A stretch of DNA of 64,000 nt, taken from assembly GCA_002700305.1 (NCBI GenBank), contig PACZ01000027.1, positions 1 through 64,000 of the forward strand, read 5' to 3'. Every line of letters starts with the position of its first letter. The first letter of the stretch is position 1. The notes below the pieces were generated by a model. It saw only the letters and a program-made list of their open reading frames with translations. It made no database searches and was not told the origin of the DNA. This stretch comes from Hyphomonas sp. GTDB taxonomy: Bacteria > Pseudomonadota > Alphaproteobacteria > Caulobacterales > Hyphomonadaceae. The position numbers and the translations under genes were made by a program. Positions 45,586 to 54,278 of the stretch are shown here, piece by piece.

Positions 45586-46626
45586 ATGACTGACACGAAC
45601 ACATCCGAATACACCGGCCCCCAGCGGGTCTTCTCTGGTATCCAGCCGACCGGTAACCTCCACCTCGGCAATTATCTCGGCGCGCTGAAGAAGTTCGTCG
45701 ACCTCCAGAATGACGGCTGGGACTGTGTCTATTCGGTCGTCGACATGCACGCCATCACCATGCCGGTCGAGAAGGGTGTGCTGGCCGACCAGACCCGCCA
45801 GATCGCAGCGGCCTTCATCGCCTGCGGCATCGACCCGAAGACATCGATCGTCTACGCCCAGTCGTCGGTACCGGCCCATGCCGAGCTGGCCTGGGTGTTC
45901 AACTGTGTCGCCCGCATGGGCTGGGTCGAGCGGATGACCCAGTTCAAGGACAAGGCGGGCAAGGATGCCGAGCGCGCTTCCGTGGGCCTCTTTACCTATC
46001 CGGTCCTGCAGGCCGCTGACATCCTGGCCTACAAGGCAACGCACGTGCCGGTGGGCGAGGATCAGAAGCAGCACCTCGAACTCAGCCGCGACATCGCCGA
46101 TCGCTTCAACCGCGAATACGATGTGCCGGGCTTCTTCCCGCTGCCGGAACCGCTGATCAAGGGCCCCGGTGCGCGGATCATGAGCCTGAAGGACGGCACC
46201 AAGAAGATGTCCAAGTCTGACCCGTCAGATCTGTCGCGCATCAACCTGGTCGACGATGCCGACCTGATCGCGAAGAAGATCAAGAAGGCCAAGACCGATC
46301 TGGAAGGCGACATGCCGTCCGAAGTGGAAGGCCTGAAAGGGCGTCCGGAAGTCGAGAACCTCGTCGGCATCTATTCCGCCGTGAGCGGCCTGACGACCGA
46401 GCAGGTGCTGGCCGAATATGGCGGCAAGGGCTTCGGCGTGTTCAAGCCGGCGCTGGCCGATGTGATGGTCGACCATCTGGCGCCGATCACCCAGCGCTAT
46501 CGCGATATCCTCGCAGACCAATCCGGTATCGACGCGATCCTGAAGGACGGGGCAGAGCGGGCCGACGCCATCGCCGCGCCGATCATGGAAGAGGTGCGCC
46601 GCGCCGTTGGTTACTGGCGGCCCTGA
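45586..46626 (+). CDS. trpS: Tryptophanyl-tRNA synthetase
   Basis: Charges tRNA-Trp. The 346-residue class I enzyme has the HIGH-type motif as [12 protein letters not shown] near residue 20 and the KMSKS signature around residue 206. Conserved [18 protein letters not shown] is intact. The ATG at 45586 is preferred to a TTG at 45580. It ends the glnD-murJ-trpS run; a hairpin follows. Confidence 0.97.
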   Translation: MTDTNTSEYTGPQRVFSGIQPTGNLHLGNYLGALKKFVDLQNDGWDCVYSVVDMHAITMPVEKGVLADQTRQIAAAFIACGIDPKTSIVYAQSSVPAHAELAWVFNCVARMGWVERMTQFKDKAGKDAERASVGLFTYPVLQAADILAYKATHVPVGEDQKQHLELSRDIADRFNREYDVPGFFPLPEPLIKGPGARIMSLKDGTKKMSKSDPSDLSRINLVDDADLIAKKIKKAKTDLEGDMPSEVEGLKGRPEVENLVGIYSAVSGLTTEQVLAEYGGKGFGVFKPALADVMVDHLAPITQRYRDILADQSGIDAILKDGAERADAIAAPIMEEVRRAVGYWRP

Positions 46627-46649
46627 GGCCTCGACCTGAATACCTGGCT

Positions 46650-46686
46650 GACGGGCGGGCGTGCCATTCCGGCACATTGACCCGTC
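46650..46686. terminator. Possible two-part hairpin after trpS
   Basis: Outer arms GACGGG/CCCGTC enclose inner arms GTGCC/GGCAC. There is no U-tract, so a role in termination or RNA stability is only possible. Confidence 0.35.
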
Positions 46687-46734
46687 CGGCGGCCGGGTTA
46701 CGACTTGCTCATCAGTTCTGAAAGGATGTGCTCC

Positions 46735-47193
46735 ATGCTGTTCCGCGCTCTCATTCCCGCTGCTGCCGTGCTGCTCGCTGCCTGTTCCGGCCCGGCCGAA
46801 GCCCCCGCTGGCGAGTCCGTGATTGAAGTGAAGGATGCCTTCGTCATCAAGCCAGCCGCGGGCCGTGATGTCGCGGGTGGTGGCCTGATGGCCTATGTCA
46901 CCGGCGCGCCGGTAGAGCTGGTCGGTGCCTCGACCGATATTGCCGACCGGGTCGAGCTGCACACGATGACGATGGAAGACGGCGTCATGCAGATGCGCCA
47001 GGTCGACAGCTTCACCGCATCCGAGGGCGATCCCATCGTGCTTCAGCGCGGTGGCAATCACCTCATGCTGTTCGGCGTCGACCCGGACATCGCAGAGGGC
47101 GACACGGTCGATCTGTCCCTCGAATTCCGTGATTCGGATGGCACCTCGCAGACCGTGGTAACCAGCGCAGAGGTCAAGGGACTCGGCGACTGA
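46735..47193 (+). CDS. PCu(A)C family copper chaperone, lipoprotein
   Basis: A 152-residue lipoprotein (signal ending LLAAC) that binds Cu(I) in the periplasm and helps load the CuA site of cytochrome oxidase. The copper motif H-x10-M-x21-H-x-M is perfect: His76, Met87, His109, Met111. AAAGGA lies 9 bases before ATG 46735, which is preferred over upstream ATGs. It follows trpS. No SCO gene is close by; the copper ATPase gene is about 10 kb away. Confidence 0.92.
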   Translation: MLFRALIPAAAVLLAACSGPAEAPAGESVIEVKDAFVIKPAAGRDVAGGGLMAYVTGAPVELVGASTDIADRVELHTMTMEDGVMQMRQVDSFTASEGDPIVLQRGGNHLMLFGVDPDIAEGDTVDLSLEFRDSDGTSQTVVTSAEVKGLGD

Positions 47194-47295
47194 GTCGCTT
47201 GATCCGACTGCGGACAGCCCCGGTCTGCCTTTAGAATCAACATCTCCGGCGCTTCTGGCGCGGCTTTTGCGTGCAAACCCTGCAGGTTGCGGACA

Positions 47296-47319
47296 TTTAA
47301 CAGTTAATGACCTGTTAAA
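47296..47319. promoter_or_regulatory. Palindromic CtrA-like site (TTAA-N7-TTAA) upstream of the DUF2333 gene
   Basis: TTTAACAG and CTGTTAAA form perfect 8-bp arms. Within them TTAA (47304-47307), seven bases, TTAA (47315-47318) exactly fits the CtrA consensus spacing, with a third TTAA at 47297. The element is 66 bases before the ATG at 47385. CtrA is the cell-cycle master regulator of many Alphaproteobacteria; control is inferred. Confidence 0.5.
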
Positions 47320-47384
47320 ATGCCACAATTGGAAGCATAGTGATCTGGAAGCAACACCGCGCCAGAGCCGGGGATTTGTAGAGT

Positions 47385-48446
47385 ATGGCCTTCGACAGCC
47401 GCTTGCACGCTGCCTATCTTGAAGAGGGACCAGATCCCAACGAGGTGTCCGAAGAGCACCTGCGTGAACTGGACGAGGCTGAGCCTCACCCGATCATGGA
47501 TTTCTTCCGCGGCTTCTGGCGCCGCACGATTTTCCTTTTCAAGCTGAGCCTGCTCTTCGCGCTTGTCGGCGCCTATCCGTTCTCGGTGGTGATGTCCCAC
47601 AAGATCGATGATTCCGACATCGTCTTCGCCGACGGCCAGACATGGGCCTTTCCGGAAGCTGGCATCGCCATCACCAAGATTGCGCGCGAGCTGGAAGGGA
47701 AGGGCTGGGCCGACGACAAGCCGAACTGGCATCCCCAGGCCCGCCTGACCGCCATGCCGGCTTGGCAGGAAGCGACCGCCGACGGCCTTTCCGAATTTCC
47801 CCGCATGGCGGCTGCCGCCGTGCCGGACGAGAATGGCGAGCCGGATGCAGACCTCATCGCTGCCTCCCGCCTTCTGGATGGTATCCCGGGCGAAGACATG
47901 CGCCCCCGCATGACCGCCGCCGCCGAAGCGCTGAACCGGTTCGATTCGCGCGCCAGCCGCGGCCTGGTCAAAGTGGCCGACCGCCGGGTTCTGGCCGCTG
48001 AGGAAGCCCGCATGTTTGCCGGCTGGGCAATCGCCGACCAGGATGACCTCTCCACCCAGATCTATCAGGAACCGACCGGCTGGCCCGCCTCCAAACAGGA
48101 CATCCGCGTCTTCTATGCCGCAAAGGCCCGTGCCCACATCGCCCTGCAGATGCTAAAGGCCGCCCGCCGGGCAGATCGTGACAGCCTGACCGATACCGCC
48201 ACCATGGCCGCCTATGACAAGGCTGAGGCCGCCTGGACCCGCGCAGCGAAGATCCGCCCGCTGGTCGTCTCCAACCAGAAGGGCGACGGCGCCATCATGG
48301 CCAACCACCTCGCCAGCCTCGGCTTCTTCCTGCGCGATGCCCAGCGCACCTCGGAAGAGCTGGCCGAACGCCTGGAACAGCCGCTGCCGCCGTCCGAGGA
48401 AGAAGTGGCCCAGCTCGATCCGGCCGTTGCCGGCGCGGCCCAGTAA
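47385..48446 (+). CDS. DUF2333 family membrane-anchored protein
   Basis: A 353-residue protein with one membrane segment at about 50-70 (KLSLLFALVGAYPFSVVM) and a large, mainly helical domain beyond it. The stretch WHPQARLTAMPAWQEATADGL resembles the conserved core of DUF2333 proteins, whose function is unknown. The acidic N-terminus is cytoplasmic and the large domain probably periplasmic. A CtrA-like palindrome upstream hints at cell-cycle-timed expression. Family assignment is from memory of the pattern and moderately sure. Confidence 0.65.
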   Translation: MAFDSRLHAAYLEEGPDPNEVSEEHLRELDEAEPHPIMDFFRGFWRRTIFLFKLSLLFALVGAYPFSVVMSHKIDDSDIVFADGQTWAFPEAGIAITKIARELEGKGWADDKPNWHPQARLTAMPAWQEATADGLSEFPRMAAAAVPDENGEPDADLIAASRLLDGIPGEDMRPRMTAAAEALNRFDSRASRGLVKVADRRVLAAEEARMFAGWAIADQDDLSTQIYQEPTGWPASKQDIRVFYAAKARAHIALQMLKAARRADRDSLTDTATMAAYDKAEAAWTRAAKIRPLVVSNQKGDGAIMANHLASLGFFLRDAQRTSEELAERLEQPLPPSEEEVAQLDPAVAGAAQ

Positions 48447-48539
48447 GTCCAGCCGCTTAACCGTTCAGCCCTTGATACGTCCGCCCGCCCGCGCCATCTG
48501 TGGCACAGGTGAAGCTTTAGACAGAAAGGGCAGGCGGCG

Positions 48540-49118
48540 ATGTTCATCCAGACCGAACCGACTCCCAACCCCGACACGATCAAATTCCTGCCGGGACATG
48601 AAGTGGCAGGTGACCGCGGCCCGTTCGATTTCCCGGACGTGGCGAGCGCCCGCATCAGCCTTCTGGCCCGCGCCCTGTTCCAGGTCGACGGGGTGGAGCG
48701 TGTCTTCCTCGGCAATGACTTCGTGTCCATCAACAAGGCCGAAGACAAGGACTGGCGGCATGTGAAGCCGATGGTGCTGGCCGCGATCATGGATCACTAC
48801 ATGGCTGGCCTGCCGGTCGTGGAGGAGGGCGCCGAACCGTCCGCCTCTGCCGAGGCCGATGTGACCTATGAAGGCGAAGCGGCCGAGATCGTCGAGGAAA
48901 TCCGTGAGCTGATCGAGACGCGCGTCCGCCCGGCCGTGGCGCAGGATGGCGGCGACATCATCTTCCATCGCTTCGAACCGGACACCGGCATCGTTCACCT
49001 CTCCATGCGCGGCGCCTGTGCCGGCTGCCCGTCATCGACCATGACGCTGAAGCAGGGGATCGAGAACATGCTGAAGACCTATGTGCCGGAAGTGACGGCC
49101 GTTGAGGCCGTGCTCTGA
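48540..49118 (+). CDS. nfuA: NfuA/NifU-like iron-sulfur carrier
   Basis: Carries and delivers [4Fe-4S] clusters to target enzymes. The 192-residue protein has an Nfu-N domain (FIQTEPTPNPDTIKFLPG) and a C-terminal NifU domain ending in GACAGCPSSTMTLKQGIENM, with the cluster-binding CxxC near residue 160. The gene belongs to the typical nfu-tsaB-rimI-fur neighbourhood of Alphaproteobacteria. Confidence 0.94.
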   Translation: MFIQTEPTPNPDTIKFLPGHEVAGDRGPFDFPDVASARISLLARALFQVDGVERVFLGNDFVSINKAEDKDWRHVKPMVLAAIMDHYMAGLPVVEEGAEPSASAEADVTYEGEAAEIVEEIRELIETRVRPAVAQDGGDIIFHRFEPDTGIVHLSMRGACAGCPSSTMTLKQGIENMLKTYVPEVTAVEAVL

Positions 49119-49189
49119 GCGCGATCTGACCTCTTGACGGCCTGCGCGAAGACAGGCCGCATATCCTCAAAAGCAAAAGGACTACCCCG

Positions 49190-49789
49190 ATGGCCCACCC
49201 CGTGAACGACCATGCGCTGGATGTGATCTTCCGCGACGCGCGCTCCTATAATGGCTGGCGCGAGGAAGATGTGCCGGAAGTGCTGATCCGCGCGGTGTAT
49301 GACCTGGCAAAGCTCGGCCCGACCAGCGCCAACAACTCCCCGGCGCGGTTTGTTTTCGTCAGTTCCGAAGAAGGCAAGGCGCGCCTTGTGCCGCTGATGT
49401 CGGAAGGCAATCGCGAGAAGACGCAGAAAGCTCCGTGGACGGTGATCATCGCCTATGACATGGAGTTCCACGAGAAGATCCCGAAACTCTTCCCGCATGC
49501 GCCGGAAGCGAAGGACTGGTTCCATCATATCAAGGAAGAGACAGCTTTCCGGAACGGGACGCTGCAGGGCGCTTACCTGATGCTGGCCGCCCGGTCCCTC
49601 GGCCTTGATTGCGGTCCGATGTCCGGCTTCGACATGGACGCGGTGAACAAGGAATTCTTCGAAAGCCAGGATGGCGAGATGAAGAACTGGAAAGCCAACT
49701 TCATCTGCAATATCGGCCATGGCGACCGCACGACCATCTTCGACCGCTCGCCGCGCCTGTCCTTCGATGAGGCCTGCCGCGTTCTCTAG
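49190..49789 (+). CDS. RutE-like malonic semialdehyde reductase / nitroreductase
   Basis: A 199-residue FMN nitroreductase-fold protein. The pattern DLAKLGPTSANNSPARFVFV near residues 42-60 and LGLDCGPMSGFD near 140 are those of the HadB/RutE subgroup, which reduces malonic semialdehyde in pyrimidine degradation. No other rut genes are in the window, so the physiological substrate may differ. It lies 12 bases ahead of tsaB. Confidence 0.85.
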   Translation: MAHPVNDHALDVIFRDARSYNGWREEDVPEVLIRAVYDLAKLGPTSANNSPARFVFVSSEEGKARLVPLMSEGNREKTQKAPWTVIIAYDMEFHEKIPKLFPHAPEAKDWFHHIKEETAFRNGTLQGAYLMLAARSLGLDCGPMSGFDMDAVNKEFFESQDGEMKNWKANFICNIGHGDRTTIFDRSPRLSFDEACRVL

Positions 49790-49801
49790 GCGGGCAAGAC
49801 G

Positions 49802-50446
49802 ATGCTGGTTCTGGGGCTGAACACTGCTTTTACCGCCATGGACGTGGCGCTCGTGCGCGATGGCGAGATCCTTGCCGATGCGCGTGAGGTGATGGCGCGT
49901 GGCCAGGACAAGCATCTGCCCGCTCTTGTCCAGCGCCTGCTGGACGAACAAGGCGTGACGCTAGAGCAGGTGGACCGGATCGCCGTCGTCACCGGTCCGG
50001 GCAGCTTTACGGGCATTCGTATCGGCGTCGCCTATGCGCGCGGCCTGTCGCTGGTGACGGGCGCGCCCTGTATCGGCGTGACCAGCCTTGAGGCCGCGAT
50101 CCCCGCCGGCATGGAAGGCACGGTCATGGGCTGCCTTGCCGGGCAGAAACGCCCGCCGGACCAGACCTGGTGGATCCAGGGCATCAGCGAGGGGCAGGGG
50201 ATTGCCGACGTGCTGGAGCTGCGCCTCGAACAGCTGCTGCCCATGCTGGAAGGCTTCCATGCGCCGATCTTCATGGACAATGCCGATGCGCTGGGCGACC
50301 TGAAAGACAAGCTAGACCTGCGCCCGCTCCGGCCCTCCGCCATCACCGCCGCCATCAAGGGCGGGCAGTTCGATCCGGCGGCGCATCCTCCGTCCCCGGT
50401 CTATGCCCGTGATCCGGATGCCACCCTGCCGGAGCCGCGCAAGTGA
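49802..50446 (+). CDS. tsaB: tRNA N6-threonylcarbamoyladenosine biosynthesis protein TsaB
   Basis: TsaB is the ASKHA-fold partner needed by TsaD to make t6A37 in ANN-decoding tRNAs. The 214-residue protein has the family start [17 protein letters not shown] and the signature [20 protein letters not shown] at about 62-81. Its stop overlaps the GTG of rimI (GTGA), indicating coupling. Confidence 0.94.
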   Translation: MLVLGLNTAFTAMDVALVRDGEILADAREVMARGQDKHLPALVQRLLDEQGVTLEQVDRIAVVTGPGSFTGIRIGVAYARGLSLVTGAPCIGVTSLEAAIPAGMEGTVMGCLAGQKRPPDQTWWIQGISEGQGIADVLELRLEQLLPMLEGFHAPIFMDNADALGDLKDKLDLRPLRPSAITAAIKGGQFDPAAHPPSPVYARDPDATLPEPRK

Positions 50447-50898
50447 CCCATCCGGTGCTCGTCCTGCGCGCAGACGATGCGGGGCGTATGAGCCAGCTGC
50501 ACATGCGCTGCTTCGACGACCCGTGGAGCGCGATGTCGTTCCGAGGCTTGCTGCTGGATACATCCGTCCTGACACTGGGTGTGGAACTGGGCGGAGACCT
50601 CGTGGCCTTCGTCATGGCGCAGACCATTGCCGGGGAAAGCGACATTCTCACCGTCGCGACCGATCCGGACCAGCGCCGCCAAGGGCTCGCTACGACACTG
50701 ATCGGCGCGCTCATCAACCGGCTGGGCGAGCGGGGCGTCTCCCGTATCACGCTGGACGTGGCCGAGGACAATGCGGCCGCCCGCGCGCTCTATCGCAGCT
50801 TTGGTTTTACAGAGGACGGCCGCCGCCCGCGCTACTACACAACCGGGCGGGATGTGCCGGTCGATGCTGTACTGATGTCGCGGAATATGGGGCTCTGA
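50443..50898 (+). CDS. rimI: Ribosomal-protein-alanine N-acetyltransferase (RimI-type GNAT)
   Basis: A 151-residue GNAT. The acetyl-CoA loop [20 protein letters not shown] is at about 66-85, then the [19 protein letters not shown] stretch typical of RimI. It starts with GTG overlapping the tsaB stop, as is usual for this pair. It is expected to acetylate the N-terminal alanine of ribosomal protein S18. Confidence 0.88.
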   Translation: MTHPVLVLRADDAGRMSQLHMRCFDDPWSAMSFRGLLLDTSVLTLGVELGGDLVAFVMAQTIAGESDILTVATDPDQRRQGLATTLIGALINRLGERGVSRITLDVAEDNAAARALYRSFGFTEDGRRPRYYTTGRDVPVDAVLMSRNMGL

Positions 50899-50978
50899 CC
50901 CCACACAGAAGTGATCCCTTCGCTCTATCCAAATTCCCCAGCTGCGCTACGATCGCCAGAGCAGCAGGAGGAAACGCA

Positions 50979-51863
50979 ATGGCAGACGACATCAAACCGG
51001 CAGACATCCCTCAGGGCGTTTTCGACCTGTACGATGAGTATTGCCATGGCCATCTGTCCCGGCGGGGCTTTTTCGAGGGGCTCGGAAAGTATGCCGTTGG
51101 CGGACTAAGCGTTGCCTCGCTCGCGGCCTGCGTCATGCCCGATTATTCGAAACAACAGACGTCCGAGAGCGACGGTGAGCTGGATGCCGAAATGGTCACT
51201 TACACCTCCCCCGATGGGGCAGGCGAGATGGCCGGCTATCTCGTACGCCCGGCGAACGGCGCTGTCCGTCCCGGCGTGCTGGTCGTGCATGAGAACCGGG
51301 GGCTCAACCCGTATATCAAGGATGTCGCCCGCCGCGCCGCGAAGGCCGGTTATGTCGCCTTTGCCCCGGATGCGCTCTATCCGCTGGGCGGTTATCCCGG
51401 CAATGATGATGACGGCCGCGCCCTGCAGGCCCAGCGCGACAGCGGGAAAATGCTGGCCGATTTCATGGCCGGGGCGGAATTCCTGCGCGACCATGAAGCA
51501 ACCAATGGCAAGGTCGGCATCACCGGCTTTTGTTTCGGCGGGGCGATCACCAATCTGATGGCGGTCAGACAGCCCTGGCTCTCCTGCTCGGTGCCGTATT
51601 ATGGCGGCTGGCCGAGTGCGGAGGATGCCGCGAAGCTGGAAGTGCCGCTGCAGATCCACCTCGCCGGACTGGACGACAGGGTCAATGCGGGCTGGCCAAA
51701 CTATCAGGACGCGCTCAATGCCGCGGGCAAGCCATACGAGGTCTACCTCTATGAGGGCGTGAACCATGGCTTCCACAATGATACGACGTCCCGCTACGAC
51801 GAAGCGGCGGCGACGCTGGCCTGGAGCCGGACGCTCGATTTCTTTGCAAAACACCTCGCCTGA
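50979..51863 (+). CDS. Dienelactone hydrolase family protein, Tat-exported lipoprotein
   Basis: A 294-residue alpha/beta hydrolase. Near residue 27 the twin-arginine motif SRRGFFEGLG leads into a hydrophobic segment ending in SLAAC, so Tat export and lipidation are both suggested. The catalytic triad of dienelactone hydrolases is visible: Cys in GFCFGG (about 184), Asp in AGLDDR (about 231) and His in VNHGFH (about 263). VHENRG supplies the conserved Glu. AGGAGGA precedes the ATG. A longer frame back to 50403 is antisense-free but overlaps rimI and is spurious. The natural substrate is unknown. Confidence 0.9.
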   Translation: MADDIKPADIPQGVFDLYDEYCHGHLSRRGFFEGLGKYAVGGLSVASLAACVMPDYSKQQTSESDGELDAEMVTYTSPDGAGEMAGYLVRPANGAVRPGVLVVHENRGLNPYIKDVARRAAKAGYVAFAPDALYPLGGYPGNDDDGRALQAQRDSGKMLADFMAGAEFLRDHEATNGKVGITGFCFGGAITNLMAVRQPWLSCSVPYYGGWPSAEDAAKLEVPLQIHLAGLDDRVNAGWPNYQDALNAAGKPYEVYLYEGVNHGFHNDTTSRYDEAAATLAWSRTLDFFAKHLA

Positions 51864-51885
51864 TTGCGATTTGGTCCGGGCAGGG

Positions 51886-52467
51886 ATGGACTCGCGCCTC
51901 AAACTGGCGATCGTCATCTATATGCTGGAGGAGTGGGCATTCGAGTTCAGGACCGCGATCGGCCGCTGCGGCCTTGCCTGGACCGAGGCGGGGGTGACCG
52001 GCGTGCAATTGCCCGGGGACCCTGAAGGCAGCCTCGCGAGCCTGATCCGTCAGGGTGCGAAAAAGATGAAGGCGGCGGACGTGCCGCCAGAAATCGCTGA
52101 GGTCATTGAAGATCTGAAGGCGTTCCTGTCCGGCCGGCCCACCGGTTTTGACGGTTTGCGGCTGGACATGAAACGGCACTCAGCGTTCGAACGGGCCGCC
52201 TATGAGGCCTTGCGCGAGGTCGGCTGGGGACAGACCGTCACCTATGGCGAACTGGCCGCCCGGATCGGCCGGCCGAACGGGGCGCAGGCCATCGGCATAG
52301 CCATGGGGCGCAACTCCTGGCCGGTGATCGTGCCGTGCCACCGGGTGTTGGGCGCCAATGGCTGGCTGGGTGGATTTTCCGCGCCGGGTGGTATGCTCAC
52401 CAAGAAAGCCTTGCTGGCGCGGGAAGGGGTTTACCCCGATGGTGGCCAGCTGAAACTGTTTGAGTGA
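51886..52467 (+). CDS. ogt: Methylated-DNA--protein-cysteine methyltransferase
   Basis: Directly reverses O6-alkylguanine by moving the alkyl group to its own cysteine. The 193-residue protein has the acceptor site VPCHRVLGANG (Cys about 151) and the helix-turn-helix region GWGQTVTYGELAARIG with its arginine finger nearby (NGAQAIGIAMGRN). The N-terminal part is short and not AdaA-like. The start at 51886 is the best available, although no good ribosome site is seen. The following gene encodes another alkylation-repair protein, 7 bases on. Confidence 0.92.
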   Translation: MDSRLKLAIVIYMLEEWAFEFRTAIGRCGLAWTEAGVTGVQLPGDPEGSLASLIRQGAKKMKAADVPPEIAEVIEDLKAFLSGRPTGFDGLRLDMKRHSAFERAAYEALREVGWGQTVTYGELAARIGRPNGAQAIGIAMGRNSWPVIVPCHRVLGANGWLGGFSAPGGMLTKKALLAREGVYPDGGQLKLFE

Positions 52468-52474
52468 GACACGA

Positions 52475-53671
52475 ATGAGCCGGGCACCGCTCGAAATCCG
52501 CAACCGGGATGCACGGCGTCTCTGGCTGGACGCGCAGGGCCTGTCGGCAACCCCGACCGGGCCGCTGGACCTGGCCGCCATGATCCGCGGTCTCGGCTTC
52601 GTCCAGCTCGATTCAATCCGTGTCGTCTCCCGCGCGCACCATCACATCCTCTGGTCGCGCAACCAGAACTATCGCGAACCCATGCTCGACCGGCTGATGC
52701 GCAAGGATCGCGGCGTCTTCGAGCACTTCACCCATGATGCCTCGGTCATTCCGATGGAGTTCTATCCCAACTGGCGCCGCCAGTTCCGCCGGCTGGAGGT
52801 GAAAGTCCGCGGCTGGGAATGGCATCGCGGCATGCTGGACGAGGATGGCCGGGCGCACCTGGTGGAGCGCATCCGCGAAGAAGGCCCGCTCAGCACCAAG
52901 GCGTTCGACACGAAAGTCAAAGGCCCGCGCGAGATGTGGCGCCGCCCGCCGCACAAGCTGGCACTCGATTACATGTGGTACGCTGGCGAGCTCTCGACCT
53001 CGCACCGGGAGAATTTCACCAAATTCTACGACCTCACCGAACGGGTCATTCCCGGTCATCACCGGGAAGATGAGCCGCCGGACCATGAACAGGTGGACTG
53101 GCTCTGCCGCGAGGCACTCGCCCGGCTGGACTTCGGCACGGAAGGGGACATCCAGCGTTTCTGGGACGCGGCAGACCTCGACGAGGTGAAAGACTGGGCG
53201 GGCCGCCAGAAGCATCTGGTGCCGGTGCGAATCGAAGGCGCGGACGGCAAATGGACGGCTGCCCTTGCCCCGGAAGACATCGAGGCCCGGCTGGATGCCG
53301 CCCCGGCGCCGACCTCGCGCCTGCGGATCCTGAACCCGTTCGATCCGGTCATCCGCGACCGTACCCGCCTGCAGCGCCTGTTCGGCTTCGATTACCGGAT
53401 CGAGATCTTCGTCCCGGCGGCCAAACGCCGCTGGGGCTATTATGTCTATCCACTTCTGGAAGGGGACCGGATGGTGGGCCGGGTGGAGGTGAAAGCCGAC
53501 CGGGCGGCCGGAACGCTGACGCTGGAACAGGTCTGGCCGGAACCGGGCGTCGTCTGGACCGGAGCCCGGGACGCCCGGCTGGAGGCCGAACTTGCCCGCC
53601 TCGCACGGCTGGCCGCAGTTGACACTGTTATCAGGAACGACCAACTGAAACTGGACTTACCGTCGCGCTAA
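52475..53671 (+). CDS. YcaQ/AlkX-type DNA glycosylase (winged-helix HTH_42)
   Basis: A 398-residue protein of the HTH_42 family, whose members excise bulky alkylpurines and unhook interstrand crosslinks. The catalytic region reads VQLDSIRVVSRAHHHILWSR, with a QxD motif (Gln44-x-Asp46), which fits the AlkX/YcaQ branch rather than the QxQ AlkZ branch. The C-terminal part (LRILNPFDPVIRDR, WGYYVYPLLEGDRMVGR) is typical. The ATG at 52475 is preferred to the TTG at 52460. It is almost contiguous with ogt, forming an alkylation-repair pair, and is followed by fur. Confidence 0.9.
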   Translation: MSRAPLEIRNRDARRLWLDAQGLSATPTGPLDLAAMIRGLGFVQLDSIRVVSRAHHHILWSRNQNYREPMLDRLMRKDRGVFEHFTHDASVIPMEFYPNWRRQFRRLEVKVRGWEWHRGMLDEDGRAHLVERIREEGPLSTKAFDTKVKGPREMWRRPPHKLALDYMWYAGELSTSHRENFTKFYDLTERVIPGHHREDEPPDHEQVDWLCREALARLDFGTEGDIQRFWDAADLDEVKDWAGRQKHLVPVRIEGADGKWTAALAPEDIEARLDAAPAPTSRLRILNPFDPVIRDRTRLQRLFGFDYRIEIFVPAAKRRWGYYVYPLLEGDRMVGRVEVKADRAAGTLTLEQVWPEPGVVWTGARDARLEAELARLARLAAVDTVIRNDQLKLDLPSR

Positions 53672-53686
53672 GGGCAAATACGTAAC

Positions 53687-54106
53687 ATGGATCGACTCGA
53701 AAAACTCTGCGTTGAGAAGGGTCTCCGCATGACGGAGCCCCGCCGCGTGATTGCCCGCGTTCTCTCGACCGCGACGGACCACCCCGACGCCGAAGAACTG
53801 CACCGCCGGGCCAATGCCCAGGACGCCTCCATCTCGCTGGCCACGGTCTACCGGACCGTAAAACTGTTCGAAGATGCCGGCATCATCCAGGCGCACGATT
53901 TCCGCGATGGCCGGGCCCGCTATGAGGAAGTGCCCGACGAGCACCATGATCACCTGATCAATGTGCGCACCGGTGAAGTGGTCGAGTTCCACTCCGAGGA
54001 AATCGAGGAGCTGCAGGAACTGATCGCGAAACGGCTCGGCTTCCGGCTGGTCGATCACCGGCTGGAACTTTACGGCGTGCCGATCAAGGACGCCGACAAG
54101 GACTGA
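53687..54106 (+). CDS. fur: Fur family metal-responsive repressor
   Basis: A 139-residue regulator of the Fur group. The DNA-binding helix region ISLATVYRTVKLFEDAGII is near 47-65, and the metal-binding DEHHDHLINVRTGEVVEF near 85-102. The CxxC pair of the structural zinc site is absent, as in many alphaproteobacterial Fur/Mur proteins, so control by iron or manganese cannot be separated by sequence. It starts 15 bases after the glycosylase gene. tsaB-rimI-fur is a familiar order; three genes intervene here. Confidence 0.92.
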   Translation: MDRLEKLCVEKGLRMTEPRRVIARVLSTATDHPDAEELHRRANAQDASISLATVYRTVKLFEDAGIIQAHDFRDGRARYEEVPDEHHDHLINVRTGEVVEFHSEEIEELQELIAKRLGFRLVDHRLELYGVPIKDADKD

Positions 54107-54278
54107 GCGGTCCGGTCCGGAGAGCTCCGGCGCAGTCCGGCCGTGGTCCTGTTCAACTCACGTAAATCATTGTTGGCGCATGCTGTGATCCGCCCTGGTC
54201 ATGGTTTGGTCCGGCTTCGTCCGCCGTAGTGATGCCGTAATCCGGGCCTAACCCTGCCTGGAGGATTGCTTCGCCGTC

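Noticed and set aside
50403-50978. Upstream extension of the dienelactone hydrolase frame
   Set aside because: It overlaps rimI in another frame, is rich in Arg/Gly/Ala, and lies before a strong AGGAGGA-ATG start.
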